64,000 bases of DNA from assembly GCF_002968635.1 (NCBI RefSeq), contig NZ_PVBN01000003.1:1-64000 (forward strand). The letters are read 5' to 3'. The translations under genes were made by a program, and so were the position numbers. The stretch is from Neorhizobium alkalisoli. Lineage in GTDB: Bacteria > Pseudomonadota > Alphaproteobacteria > Rhizobiales > Rhizobiaceae. Under the pieces are notes generated by a model, which did not search any database, had not been told where the DNA came from, and saw only the letters and a program-made list of their open reading frames with translations. Of the stretch, positions 43,562-52,069 are shown one piece after another (the first letter of the stretch is position 1; every line of letters starts with the position of its first letter).

Positions 43562-44565
43562 GCGGCCTTTAGCGCTTTGTGGGCTGCGAAGCAGGCGGCG
43601 CGGTGGCTGCCCTCCGAGGAAATGGGTTCGAGCTTGGGCACTTCTTTGCGGCAGATGTCCATTGCAACGGGACAGCGGGGCGCAAAGGGGCAGCCCGGAG
43701 GGCGGCGTCCCGGTTCAGGCGGTGTGCCGCCGATCGAGCTTAATCGCGCTGCCGGCGCGTCCGACAGTGTAGGGATCGAGGCGAGTAGGCCTCTGGTATA
43801 AGGATGACTCGGATTGGCAAAGAGGGCATCGACCGGAGCATCCTCAACCACGGTGCCGGCATAGAGCACGACAACGCGGTCAGCGAGGCCAGCAATCAGT
43901 GCCAGATCATGGGTAATCCAGACGACGGACATGCCGAGCTTGGCCCGAAGCTGCTTCACGAGATCGACGATCTGGGCCTGGATCGTAACGTCGAGCGCTG
44001 TTGTGGGCTCGTCGGCAATCAGCAGCTTTGGGTCGCAAGCCAAGCCGATCGCAATCATCACGCGCTGCCGCATACCGCCGGAGAGTTCGTGCGGATAGGC
44101 GTTCAGCCGTTCCTCAGGACCTGGAATGCCGACGAGCCGCAAAAGTTCGACAGCCCGTTTGCGGGCATCTTGGCGAGACATCCCGCGATGATAGAGGAGC
44201 GGTTCGCAGATCTGGTCGCCCACCTTCATGACCGGATTGAGGGATGTCATCGGGTCCTGGAAGACGAAGCCGATGTCGCCACCACGCACCTTGCGCAGCG
44301 CCCGCGCCGACATCTTCTGCAGGTCTTGGCCGTCGAAATCGGCAGAGCCCTTCGTCACCTTGATCTTGTTGGGCAGGAGCCGCATCAGGCTGAGCATGGT
44401 GAGGCTTTTGCCACAGCCGGACTCTCCGACCACGCCGAGTGTCTCTCCCCTGGTCACATGAAGATCGATCCCATCGACGACGACCGCCCGGCCGCCGCGG
44501 CCGTCGATTTCAACGCTCAGGCCCTTAACATCGAGCAGTCGTTCCCTGGTGTTTTGAGCGGTCAC
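43558..44565 (-). CDS. DppD-type ABC transporter ATP-binding protein (cluster 3)
   Basis: The 335-residue ATPase has Walker A GESGCGKS, signature LSGGMRQRV, Walker [13 protein letters not shown] and WITHDLALI. The C-terminal CPFAPRCPVAMDIC segment is normal for the family. The start is GTG 44565, which overlaps the permease stop as GTGA; the frame stays open further upstream inside the permease gene, but that part has no ATPase sequence. It pairs with the ATPase encoded just downstream. Confidence 0.9.
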   Translation of the reverse strand: MTAQNTRERLLDVKGLSVEIDGRGGRAVVVDGIDLHVTRGETLGVVGESGCGKSLTMLSLMRLLPNKIKVTKGSADFDGQDLQKMSARALRKVRGGDIGFVFQDPMTSLNPVMKVGDQICEPLLYHRGMSRQDARKRAVELLRLVGIPGPEERLNAYPHELSGGMRQRVMIAIGLACDPKLLIADEPTTALDVTIQAQIVDLVKQLRAKLGMSVVWITHDLALIAGLADRVVVLYAGTVVEDAPVDALFANPSHPYTRGLLASIPTLSDAPAARLSSIGGTPPEPGRRPPGCPFAPRCPVAMDICRKEVPKLEPISSEGSHRAACFAAHKALKAA

Positions 44566-45524
44566 TTCGTGCCTCGCGGGTTGAGGGCGTCGTTCAGCCC
44601 ATCGCCGAGAAAGGAGAAGGCGACGGACGCCAAGCCAAGCACGGCGGCGGGTGCAGCGAGCAGGTGAGGATAGTGTTGCCAGACCCGCAGGCCGTCGGAG
44701 ATCATGTTGCCCCAGCTGGGCGTCGGCGGGTTCACGCCGACGCCCAGGAAGGAAAATGCGCTTTCCAGAACCATGGCGGTGCCGAGCCCGGCACTCACCG
44801 CCACAATGAGGGGCCCAAGTGCATTGGGGACGACGTAGCGCATCATGATGATACGGTTGGAAAGCCCCAATGCCATGGCGGCGGTGATATAGGGCCGGCT
44901 TCGGATCGACAGCACTTGGGCGCGGACCAGGCGCGCATAAGGCGGCCAGGATATCAGCGCCATTGAACCAAAAACGAGAAGGAAATCGATCCAGATCGTC
45001 TCGCGATAGAAGGGGTTCAGCGTCGCCATGTACTGGGCTTCCATCCAACGGGCGATGGGCGTCTTCAGCGAGGCATTGATGACCACGACCAGGAGCAAAT
45101 TGGGTACCGACATGGTCATGTCCGTCAACCACATGATGACGCGGTCATAGGGATCGCCGAAGAAACCCGCAACCGCACCGAGGGCCGTACCGATTGAAAG
45201 CGCAATTGCCGTAACGACGATCGCGACCAGAAAGGCAGTGCGGCTGCCATAAACGACACGACTGAAGACATCGCGGCCGAGGTCGTCAGTGCCGAAGAGA
45301 TGGGAGAGCGACGGCGCCTGGTTACGAGCCTGGAGATCCTGGCTCAGGAAGTCGTAAGGTGTCAGATAAGGTCCGAAGATTGCCACAAAGGCCAGCAGCA
45401 CGATGATACCGAGGCCGAAGATCGCCAGTTTGTTGCGTTTCAGTCGGTGCCAGGCATCGCGCCAGAGGTTGACCGGGCGGTCCTGCTCGTCGCCGATGGT
45501 AGGATTGGTCTGAACGAGCGTCAT
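44562..45524 (-). CDS. DppC-type ABC transporter permease (cluster 3)
   Basis: This 320-residue permease has an N-terminal cytoplasmic stretch, FGPYLTPYDFLSQDLQARNQAP and LFGTDDLGRDVFSRVVYGSRT, and a C-terminal EAA region (AAMALGLSNRIIMMRYVVPNALGPLIV). It carries a longer central loop than the permeases of clusters 1 and 2 (MEAQYMATLNPFYRETIWID), so it belongs to a different Dpp lineage. It starts two bases after the upstream permease stop and overlaps the downstream ATPase start. Confidence 0.92.
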   Translation of the reverse strand: MTLVQTNPTIGDEQDRPVNLWRDAWHRLKRNKLAIFGLGIIVLLAFVAIFGPYLTPYDFLSQDLQARNQAPSLSHLFGTDDLGRDVFSRVVYGSRTAFLVAIVVTAIALSIGTALGAVAGFFGDPYDRVIMWLTDMTMSVPNLLLVVVINASLKTPIARWMEAQYMATLNPFYRETIWIDFLLVFGSMALISWPPYARLVRAQVLSIRSRPYITAAMALGLSNRIIMMRYVVPNALGPLIVAVSAGLGTAMVLESAFSFLGVGVNPPTPSWGNMISDGLRVWQHYPHLLAAPAAVLGLASVAFSFLGDGLNDALNPRGTK

Positions 45525-45526
45525 CG

Positions 45527-46483
45527 TCAGCGGCTCCTTTTGGAATCGTTGGCGCGCGGGTCGAGCAGTGGATAGAGGATGTCGACCAGAAGATTGGACA
45601 TCATCACCAGAAAGGATCCGATCAAAGTGATCGCCAGGATCACGGGATAATCCGAATTGATCAGCGCCTGCACGGTGAGGCGCCCAAGACCCGGCAGGCC
45701 GAAAACGAGCTCCACGAAGATCGCCCCGTTGACGATGGTGATCATGATAAGGCCGAGCTGCGTGACGACCGGCGTCAGGACCGGTCGGAGGATATGGCGC
45801 AACGCCACCATCATCTCCGGCACTCCCTTGGCTCGTGCGGTGCGCACGAAATCCTCCGAAAGCACTTCGATGACGGCAGCGCGCGTCTGGCGAATGATAA
45901 GTGCGATCGGCTGGAAGGAGAGCACGAAAAGCGGCAGGAGGATGCGCATGTCAAACACACCACCCCATCCGTAAGGGACTTTCGCCCCCGGCAGGAGGAC
46001 GATAAGGGCCACCATCAGCAGAGGCCCTGCGACATAGGCAGGGATAGCCCACAGGAAGAGCGCGGATCCGAGAATGGCGTAGTCGGTTCGGGTGTTCTGG
46101 TTGAGCGCAGCGATCATGCCAAGCGGGATGGCGACGACAGCGGTCAGGACGATGGAACAGAGGGCAAGCTGGAATGAGACGGGCGCGGCAGCCTTCACCA
46201 GGGCCCAGACCGAACGGCCTGAACTGAGGGAGTTGCCGAACTTTCCCTGCAGCAGGTTCCACACATAGTAGGCAAACTGCTCGATGAACGGCTTATTGAG
46301 CCCGGCGCTCTCGCGGATCGCCTCGATACGCTGAGGATTATAGGCGACATCGCCGGGTGCGCGCAGGAAGATAAGTTTGATCGGATCGCCGGCACCATAG
46401 AAGGCAAGCGCGTAGACCGCCAGCATGACCAGCAGGACCGACGGGACCCAGATTGCAAATCGTGTCGCAACGTAACGCAGCAT
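45527..46483 (-). CDS. DppB-type ABC transporter permease (cluster 3)
   Basis: This 318-residue permease has an N-terminal DppB helix (YVATRFAIWVPSVLLVMLAV), about six membrane segments and an EAA loop (VRTARAKGVPEMMVALRHIL). ATG 46483 was chosen because GGGAGGGAAA lies about eight bases upstream; an ATG at 46504 would start on the ribosome site side with no site of its own. It follows the binding-protein gene after 197 bases that contain two hairpins. Confidence 0.91.
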   Translation of the reverse strand: MLRYVATRFAIWVPSVLLVMLAVYALAFYGAGDPIKLIFLRAPGDVAYNPQRIEAIRESAGLNKPFIEQFAYYVWNLLQGKFGNSLSSGRSVWALVKAAAPVSFQLALCSIVLTAVVAIPLGMIAALNQNTRTDYAILGSALFLWAIPAYVAGPLLMVALIVLLPGAKVPYGWGGVFDMRILLPLFVLSFQPIALIIRQTRAAVIEVLSEDFVRTARAKGVPEMMVALRHILRPVLTPVVTQLGLIMITIVNGAIFVELVFGLPGLGRLTVQALINSDYPVILAITLIGSFLVMMSNLLVDILYPLLDPRANDSKRSR

Positions 46484-46680
46484 CGCCGAGTTTCCCTCCC
46501 GCATGGGCCGGCCGCCGGCAAAGGCTTCCTGACGCTTTCATGCCGTCTTTTCCGCAGCCTCCAGATGTGCGCGGAATCAGTTTGAATTCCGGTTTTTTCG
46601 GAAAGCGATGCGCGAACCGAAAACTGCGCATCGCATTCCTGCCGGGCTGGGATCAGCCCGCCGGACTCATCTCGGCTGCC
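46484..46680 (-). other. Hairpin-rich gap between binding-protein and permease genes
   Basis: This 197-base gap lies inside the operon. CGGGCTG/CAGCCCG (46643-46660) is a 7-bp stem with a 4-base loop 20 bases after the binding-protein stop. GCGATGCGC/GCGCATCGC (46605-46634) is a 9-bp stem with a 12-base loop. Neither is followed by a U-run on the minus strand. They probably stabilise the binding-protein message or lower read-through. Confidence 0.55.
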
Positions 46681-48330
46681 TCAGCCGATGGTAATTTCCC
46701 AAGGCCGTGCAACCTGCCAATCAAGGTTTTTGTCGATGCCCTTGACCTCTTTGGTGGCCCAGCGCGACATGGCTTGAGCATACCAGGGAATGAAGGCCCA
46801 GTCTTCGCGGAAAGCCGTCTGAGCCTCCTGCGCGAGTGCGACGCGTTTCGGATCGTCGGCCGCCTTGGTCGAAGCCTCGGCAAGTGCGGCATCGACCTTG
46901 GGATTTTTGTAGCCTCCAAGCTTGTTCTGAGCGTTGGAAGAGGTGGAAGCGATCGAACCTTGCAGGTAGGAGACGGCATCGGGCACGCGGGTGCCGACAT
47001 CGTCGCGGAAGATTTGTACGGCGTTCTGATCAGGGCCGGCGTAGGCATCCTGCTGCGGCTTCATGTCCACAGCGGTGATGCCGAGGTTCTGACGCCATTG
47101 TTCGGCTATGAATTGCGCCGCCGCCTCGATGGCGGGCCCGGAGACGCCGACAAAGAGGAGTTTCGGCAGGCGTTCAGGGCCGCCATACTTGGATTCCTTC
47201 AACAGCTTTTTGGCTGCGGCTGGATCGAATGGATAAGGTTCGAAGCCGGAATTCTCCGCCCCAGGCACCGAGTTGATCACCTGATCTGTCTTCTTGTGCG
47301 GCCCGTCGGGATAAGAAGCCTTCAAAAGACCCTCGCGGTCGACCGCCATGATCAGCGCCTGGCGCACCTTCGGGTCGTCCATCGGCGCGCGCGACGTATT
47401 GAACCAGAAATGCTGGCTGGTCGGGATCAGTGGACCTGATGAAAATTCCGGCCCCAGATCCTGTACGATCGTGGAGGTGATGAGTTCGGTATGGGCGTTG
47501 AATTCGCCGGACTTGATCAGCGACGTCGCGGTGATGTTATCCTCAATGGAAGAGATCTCGATCCCCGCAAGCTTCGGCTTCGGTCCGAAAAAATGCTCGT
47601 TCGGTTCGAAGGCGAGCTTGCCCGCGTCGAGATCGATCTCGATGAGTTTGAACGGTCCGGAATAGACAGCACCGTTGTCGGGCATGTACCAGTCCTGGAT
47701 CTCGGCGCCGTCGCTGCCGCGCGATTGCGACGCCTTGGTAATCGGCGCGATATGGTTTGCTACGCGCATGAAGAAGATGGGGTCGGTTTCCGACAGCGTC
47801 ACCACGACTGTCCCGGCGTCGGGAGTGGCCACGCCGGAAAGCTCGGTGGCTTTGCCGCTGCTGATTTCACCATAACCCGCGACCTTGCTCAGCACCTGGT
47901 CGGCCCGCTGATTCTTGGTGGTTGGCATGGCCGAAACGTTCCAGGAGCCTTTGACATCCTCAGATGTGATTTTGCTGCCGTCGGAGAAGGAGGCCTTGGG
48001 ATCGATCTTGAAGGTCCAGACCTTGCCATCCTGCGACGGAGTCCAGCTCGTGAAGACATAGGGATGGATCTCGCCTTTCTCGTCGAAATACATCGGAGAT
48101 GCCCACCAGATGGAATTCCAGCGATAGGGAACACCGCCGCCTCGTAGCGGAGACCAATCCTGGTTAAAAGCCGGATTTGCGACCTTCAGGATCTGCCCTT
48201 CCTGCGCGACCACGATGCGGGCGCTACCACCGAACACAGATGCCGCAATGGTTGCTCCCAAGCCAAGCTTCAATGTGTCCCGCCGGGACATTTGCGCCGA
48301 ATTTGCTGCGCTGTCTGCTGCTTTCGTCAT
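46681..48330 (-). CDS. Dpp/Opp-type ABC substrate-binding protein, Tat-exported (cluster 3)
   Basis: The 549-residue family 5 binding protein has a twin-arginine signal (MSRRDTLKLGLGATIAASVFG at about residues 14-34). It then has VWTFKIDPKASFSDGSKITSEDV and PDDPKVRQALIMAVDREGLL-like family blocks. ATG 48330 has GGAGGT a few bases upstream; a longer frame to 48384 has no such site. Tat export implies folding in the cytoplasm, often seen with rhizobial binding proteins. It is the first gene of the leftward operon. The ligand is unknown; an acidic sugar compound is my inference from the genes around it. The related Sat transporter of Haemophilus ducreyi shows that Dpp-family systems can carry sialic acid. 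Confidence 0.9.
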   Translation of the reverse strand: MTKAADSAANSAQMSRRDTLKLGLGATIAASVFGGSARIVVAQEGQILKVANPAFNQDWSPLRGGGVPYRWNSIWWASPMYFDEKGEIHPYVFTSWTPSQDGKVWTFKIDPKASFSDGSKITSEDVKGSWNVSAMPTTKNQRADQVLSKVAGYGEISSGKATELSGVATPDAGTVVVTLSETDPIFFMRVANHIAPITKASQSRGSDGAEIQDWYMPDNGAVYSGPFKLIEIDLDAGKLAFEPNEHFFGPKPKLAGIEISSIEDNITATSLIKSGEFNAHTELITSTIVQDLGPEFSSGPLIPTSQHFWFNTSRAPMDDPKVRQALIMAVDREGLLKASYPDGPHKKTDQVINSVPGAENSGFEPYPFDPAAAKKLLKESKYGGPERLPKLLFVGVSGPAIEAAAQFIAEQWRQNLGITAVDMKPQQDAYAGPDQNAVQIFRDDVGTRVPDAVSYLQGSIASTSSNAQNKLGGYKNPKVDAALAEASTKAADDPKRVALAQEAQTAFREDWAFIPWYAQAMSRWATKEVKGIDKNLDWQVARPWEITIG

Positions 48331-48398
48331 CCCTACCTCCCAATAGAATGTCGGCCGTTCCTCCCGGCCGGCGATGGGGTACACTCCCGCGATAATGT

Positions 48399-48414
48399 AA
48401 ATATGTCAATATTT
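48399..48414. promoter_or_regulatory. AT-rich inverted repeat in divergent promoter region
   Basis: AAATAT (48399-48404) and ATATTT (48409-48414) flank GTCA. It lies in the AT-rich 272-base space between the binding-protein gene and the DapA-family gene, about 70 bases before the former. GntR or DeoR binding is possible. Confidence 0.4.
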
Positions 48415-48463
48415 ATCTGCCATTTTTCTACTCAATTGTGATATCTACATAAAAAATCGTTGT

Positions 48464-48478
48464 ATATCAATATGATAT
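48464..48478. promoter_or_regulatory. Second AT-rich inverted repeat in divergent promoter region
   Basis: ATATCA (48464-48469) and TGATAT (48473-48478) flank ATA, a perfect 15-base palindrome roughly midway between the divergent operons. The 48385-48545 stretch is much richer in AT than the genes around it. Confidence 0.45.
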
Positions 48479-48602
48479 TAGAGTGAATGCGGATGTTGTG
48501 TCGTTTGTTTGTTGACAACCTATAGAGTTTCGAGAGAGAAAAGTGAAGACGCGGTGGACGCTATCTCTACTGCGAGTGGGGTTGCCGCGATTGGAGGAGA
48601 AC

Positions 48603-49511
48603 ATGTTAAACAAGCAGGCCGTAAGAGGTGTGTTCTGTGCGGCCGCCACGCCCTTGAATGGCGACGGCTCACCGGATCTCGCGTTGTTTTCGAGCCATTG
48701 TAAACAACTGCTGTCCGAGGGCTGCCACGGGGTGGCTCTTTTGGGTACGACGGGAGAGGCAAATTCCTTTTCCATCGCCGAGCGTCGGGCTATCCTCGAG
48801 GCAGCCATTGCAGCCGGCATCGACCCCGACACCTTGATGCCTGGCACCGGGCTTGTTTGTCTGGCGGATACGGTTGAATTGACCCGGCATGCCTTATCCT
48901 GCGGCGTTACCAAGGTGGTCATGCTGCCACCGTTTTATTACAAAGGTGTGAGTGACGATGGCCTGTTTACAGCCTATGGGCAGATCATCGAGAAGATTGG
49001 TGACCCCCGGCTGCGGGTCATTCTTTACAACATCCCTCAGATCTCGGGAGTGGCGCTCTCGTTGGCGCTCGTGAAGCGTCTCGTGGACGCGTTTCCACAA
49101 GTCGTTGTCGGGATAAAGGATTCCTCTGGTGATCTTGCCAACATGCAGGCGACTTCAGTGGCCCTTCCGGATTTTTCGGTCTTGGCCGGTGCCGATCCGC
49201 TCATGTTGCCGCTCCTGCAATCGGGGGGAGCGGGTTGCATTACCGCAACGTCCAACCTGGTAGCCGGTTCCCTGCGTGTCGTGTACGACCAGTTTGCGAA
49301 CACAGACAGGGCCGGAGAGGTTGAAGCAGCCCAGTCGCGCATCAATGCCTATCGGTCGCTTTCCAATTCCTATGTTCAGATTCCGACTATCAAGGCGATG
49401 GTTGGTTTGAAGCGGAGCGAAAGTGATTGGCGCCGCACTCGTCCGCCGTTGATGCCGTTGACCGATGCCGAGTTTGCCGAGCTTTCCTCTCATTATTCAA
49501 GACTTCCGTGA
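48603..49511 (+). CDS. DapA/NanA-family lyase or synthase
   Basis: The 302-residue class I aldolase of the dihydrodipicolinate synthase family has GTTGE at 48-52, Y113, Y142 in LYNIPQISG and the Schiff-base lysine K172 in VVGIKDSSGDL. The arginine that binds aspartate semialdehyde in true DapA (YNVPxRT) is absent, and the YNIPxxSG loop looks like N-acetylneuraminate lyase. A catabolic 2-oxo acid aldolase or dehydratase is therefore more likely than lysine synthesis. GGAGGAG precedes ATG 48603. It leads the rightward half of the divergent cluster. Confidence 0.85.
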   Translation: MLNKQAVRGVFCAAATPLNGDGSPDLALFSSHCKQLLSEGCHGVALLGTTGEANSFSIAERRAILEAAIAAGIDPDTLMPGTGLVCLADTVELTRHALSCGVTKVVMLPPFYYKGVSDDGLFTAYGQIIEKIGDPRLRVILYNIPQISGVALSLALVKRLVDAFPQVVVGIKDSSGDLANMQATSVALPDFSVLAGADPLMLPLLQSGGAGCITATSNLVAGSLRVVYDQFANTDRAGEVEAAQSRINAYRSLSNSYVQIPTIKAMVGLKRSESDWRRTRPPLMPLTDAEFAELSSHYSRLP

Positions 49512-49526
49512 ACCTTGGGTGCCCAC

Positions 49527-50720
49527 ATGACCCCGACAGCTCTTGACCCCGCAGAAGTTCCGGCCCTGATGACCGGAAGGATGGTCGTCAACGGCGACGC
49601 CGCCGATCGTGTTGACGCATATCTGCCTTCCCCATGCGTACAGAATCATGCGGCAAATCTAGCCTTTCTTGCAGACGGGACGCTCACCTGCGCCTGGTTC
49701 GGCGGCACGATGGAAGGGATGGGCGATATCTCCGTCTATATGTCCAGGCTTCCGCCGGGAGCCACTTCATGGTCGCAACCTGAAAAGCTGAGCGACGATC
49801 CCTTGCGGTCGGAGCAGAATCCTTTGCTGTTTCAAGCGCCCGACGGCAGGGTATGGCTGTTTTATACGTCGCAGATATCCGGGAATCAGGATGGAGCAGT
49901 TGTCAAGAAACGCATCTCCGCGGATGGAGGACGGACCTTCTCCGCGCCCGATTTTCTCTGCGATATTCCTGGTACATTCATACGCCAGCCATTGATCGTC
50001 AACGGCGACGGCACTTGGCTGTTGCCCGCCTTCCGGTGCCTGAGCGAGGCGGGGCGCCGGTGGACCGGGGATATCGACAGGGCCGCGGTGCTGGTTTCCA
50101 AAGATCGTGGCAGCAACTGGGACATGGTGGAGGTGCCCGAGAGCCTTGGCGCGGTGCATATGAACATCGTGCCCTTCAGCGGCGGTGATATGGTGGCTTT
50201 TTATCGCAACCGCTTCGCCACGCAGATATTGCGTAGCCATTCAAACGACGGCGGACTGAACTGGAGCCCCCCGGAAGCGACCGAACTGCCCAACAACAAT
50301 TCGTCCATACAGGCTATCAGATTGAAAGATGGAAGTATTGCAATGGTTTACAACCACAGCAATGCGGAAATGTCGGACGCGCGTCGCCATTCGCTCTATG
50401 ACGAGATCGACGGTCCCGAAGATGTTGTGCCGGTACAGGCGAATGCTGTTGCGGACCGGAAGGGCGCGGTCTGGGGCGTGCCGCGTGCGCCGCTGAGCCT
50501 CGCGATCTCGCGCGATGGCGGTAGGACATTTGCGGCGCGGTTTGACCTTGATAGGGGTGACGGGCACTGCTTGAGCAACAATTCTACGGATATGCTGAAC
50601 CGGGAGTTCTCCTATCCCTCTATCGTCGAAGGTCCCGATGGCGCCCTTCATGTTGCCTACACCTATTTCCGCCGCGCGATCAAATACGTCCGGCTGGAGC
50701 CGTCGTTTTTCAAAAAATGA
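49527..50720 (+). CDS. BNR-repeat (sialidase-like) protein
   Basis: The 397-residue beta-propeller has four Asp-boxes: SADGGRTF (131-138), SKDRGSNW (191-198), SNDGGLNW (239-246) and SRDGGRTF (328-335). The N-terminal NHAANLAFLADGTLTCAWFGG block is typical of the BNR_2 family. The FRIP arginine motif of real sialidases is missing and no signal peptide is present, so it is a cytoplasmic protein whose activity on sialic acid is doubtful. It follows the lyase gene by 15 bases. ATG 49527 is preferred to TTG 49515. It may hydrolyse or isomerise an acidic sugar compound. Confidence 0.82.
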   Translation: MTPTALDPAEVPALMTGRMVVNGDAADRVDAYLPSPCVQNHAANLAFLADGTLTCAWFGGTMEGMGDISVYMSRLPPGATSWSQPEKLSDDPLRSEQNPLLFQAPDGRVWLFYTSQISGNQDGAVVKKRISADGGRTFSAPDFLCDIPGTFIRQPLIVNGDGTWLLPAFRCLSEAGRRWTGDIDRAAVLVSKDRGSNWDMVEVPESLGAVHMNIVPFSGGDMVAFYRNRFATQILRSHSNDGGLNWSPPEATELPNNNSSIQAIRLKDGSIAMVYNHSNAEMSDARRHSLYDEIDGPEDVVPVQANAVADRKGAVWGVPRAPLSLAISRDGGRTFAARFDLDRGDGHCLSNNSTDMLNREFSYPSIVEGPDGALHVAYTYFRRAIKYVRLEPSFFKK

Positions 50721-50907
50721 CAAGTTGAAGGGGATGGTTCGCCCGTCCCGGACCTACCAAGGGGTGCTAAAGTGGCGCGCTGTCGCCGATTCAAAGACTG
50801 ATTCGTCAAAAGACTCGTCGCTGCTTGCAAAGTCTCCGTAGTATATATAACAACTTTACATATATTTGGCGCAGGCACCCGTTGCCGCGCTGGAGGAGGG
50901 TAAGCCG
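50721..50907 (+). promoter_or_regulatory. AT-rich gap before the alcohol dehydrogenase gene
   Basis: This 187-base gap contains an AT-rich stretch around 50840-50867 (GTATATATAA and ACATATATTT) resembling the half-sites at 48399-48478. A second promoter for the following genes, under the same regulator, is possible. No gene is seen. Confidence 0.35.
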
Positions 50908-52041
50908 ATGAGCATGTTGAGCACGCCGATTTCGATGATCCGACCGCCCTTGATCGAGTTCGGGGTTGGGACAGCTGAACGTCTTGGTGCTTGGGCTCAC
51001 CTGCGAGGATGCAGGCGTATTCTTGTCGTTTCGGATGCTTTCAATGCACCGCGTACAGATCTGCTTGGCCTCAAAGGGGAGGTGAGTGTATTCGGGGAGG
51101 TTCGTGCAGAGCCAGATAGCGGCGATCTGGGGCGCGTGCTGGCTGCGACGGATGCAGCGGATGCGGATCTGATCATCGGTTTCGGCGGTGGAAGCGCCAT
51201 GGACCTGGCAAAACTCGCCGCCGCGCTTGCTGGTTCCGGACAAAAACTGTCAGATGTGGTTGGTGCCGGCAAGATCGCTGCACGGGGGAGGGCGGCGTTG
51301 GCGCAGGTGCCGACGACCGCCGGCACCGGAAGCGAGGCAGGCATCCGGGCCCTCGTCACGGATCCCACCACGAAAAGCAAGCTGGCAGTCGAGAGCATAC
51401 ATATGCTTGCTGATATTGCGGTCATCGACCCGGCGCTGACCTTCACCGTGCCGCCAGCGATTACCGCCGCCACGGGTGTCGACGCCATGGCGCATTGCGT
51501 CGAGGCTTTCACGAACCGCAAGTCGCACCCCATCGTCGATCTTTATGCGATCGAGGGCGTGCGGCTGGTCGGGCGTTATCTGGCCCGGGCGGTTGCCGAC
51601 GGACAGGATGCTGAAGCGCGCGCCGGTCTGGCGCTGGCCTCGCTTTATGGAGGCTACTGTCTGGGACCGGTCAATACTGCCGGAGGCCATGCGCTCGCGT
51701 ATCCACTCGGGACGCGCTGGAATATCGCCCATGGCGCCGCCAATGCGCTGATCTTTCCGCATGTTCTGGCCTTCAATACGCCCGCCGTTCCGCAAAAGAC
51801 CGCAGCGGTGCTTGAGGCGCTGGGACTTGCGCAATCCGGTACGGTGGGCTCCGTCTACGAAGCGTCGCGTGCCTTTTGCGCTTCGCTCGATATCGAGATG
51901 AAGCTGTCGAAGGTCGGCGTGCCGCAAGCGGATCTCGGCGCGATGGCCGACGATGCCTTTGCCATTCGTCGCCTGCTCGACAACAATCCTCGCGAGATGT
52001 CGCGCGCCGATATATTGGCGATTTACGAGGCGGCCTATTGA
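50908..52041 (+). CDS. Iron-containing alcohol dehydrogenase
   Basis: This 377-residue group III alcohol dehydrogenase has the NAD motif GGGSAMD (93-99), PTTAGTGSE (135-143) and metal ligands D192, H196 ([11 protein letters not shown]), H261 ([10 protein letters not shown]) and H275 (IAHGAANAL). Family members oxidise or reduce alcohols, hydroxy acids and semialdehydes with NAD(P). GGAGGAGGG seven bases before ATG 50908 supports the start. It lies between the BNR and PdxA2 genes, so it probably oxidises a hydroxyl of the sugar acid or reduces an aldehyde fragment made by the lyase. Confidence 0.88.
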   Translation: MSMLSTPISMIRPPLIEFGVGTAERLGAWAHLRGCRRILVVSDAFNAPRTDLLGLKGEVSVFGEVRAEPDSGDLGRVLAATDAADADLIIGFGGGSAMDLAKLAAALAGSGQKLSDVVGAGKIAARGRAALAQVPTTAGTGSEAGIRALVTDPTTKSKLAVESIHMLADIAVIDPALTFTVPPAITAATGVDAMAHCVEAFTNRKSHPIVDLYAIEGVRLVGRYLARAVADGQDAEARAGLALASLYGGYCLGPVNTAGGHALAYPLGTRWNIAHGAANALIFPHVLAFNTPAVPQKTAAVLEALGLAQSGTVGSVYEASRAFCASLDIEMKLSKVGVPQADLGAMADDAFAIRRLLDNNPREMSRADILAIYEAAY

Positions 52042-52069
52042 AGGGCAGGGGAGGGAAAGGCATCTGAGA

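Noticed and set aside
49527..50720. True exo-alpha-sialidase
   Set aside because: The FRIP-type arginine motif and a signal peptide are missing, so only the fold is claimed.
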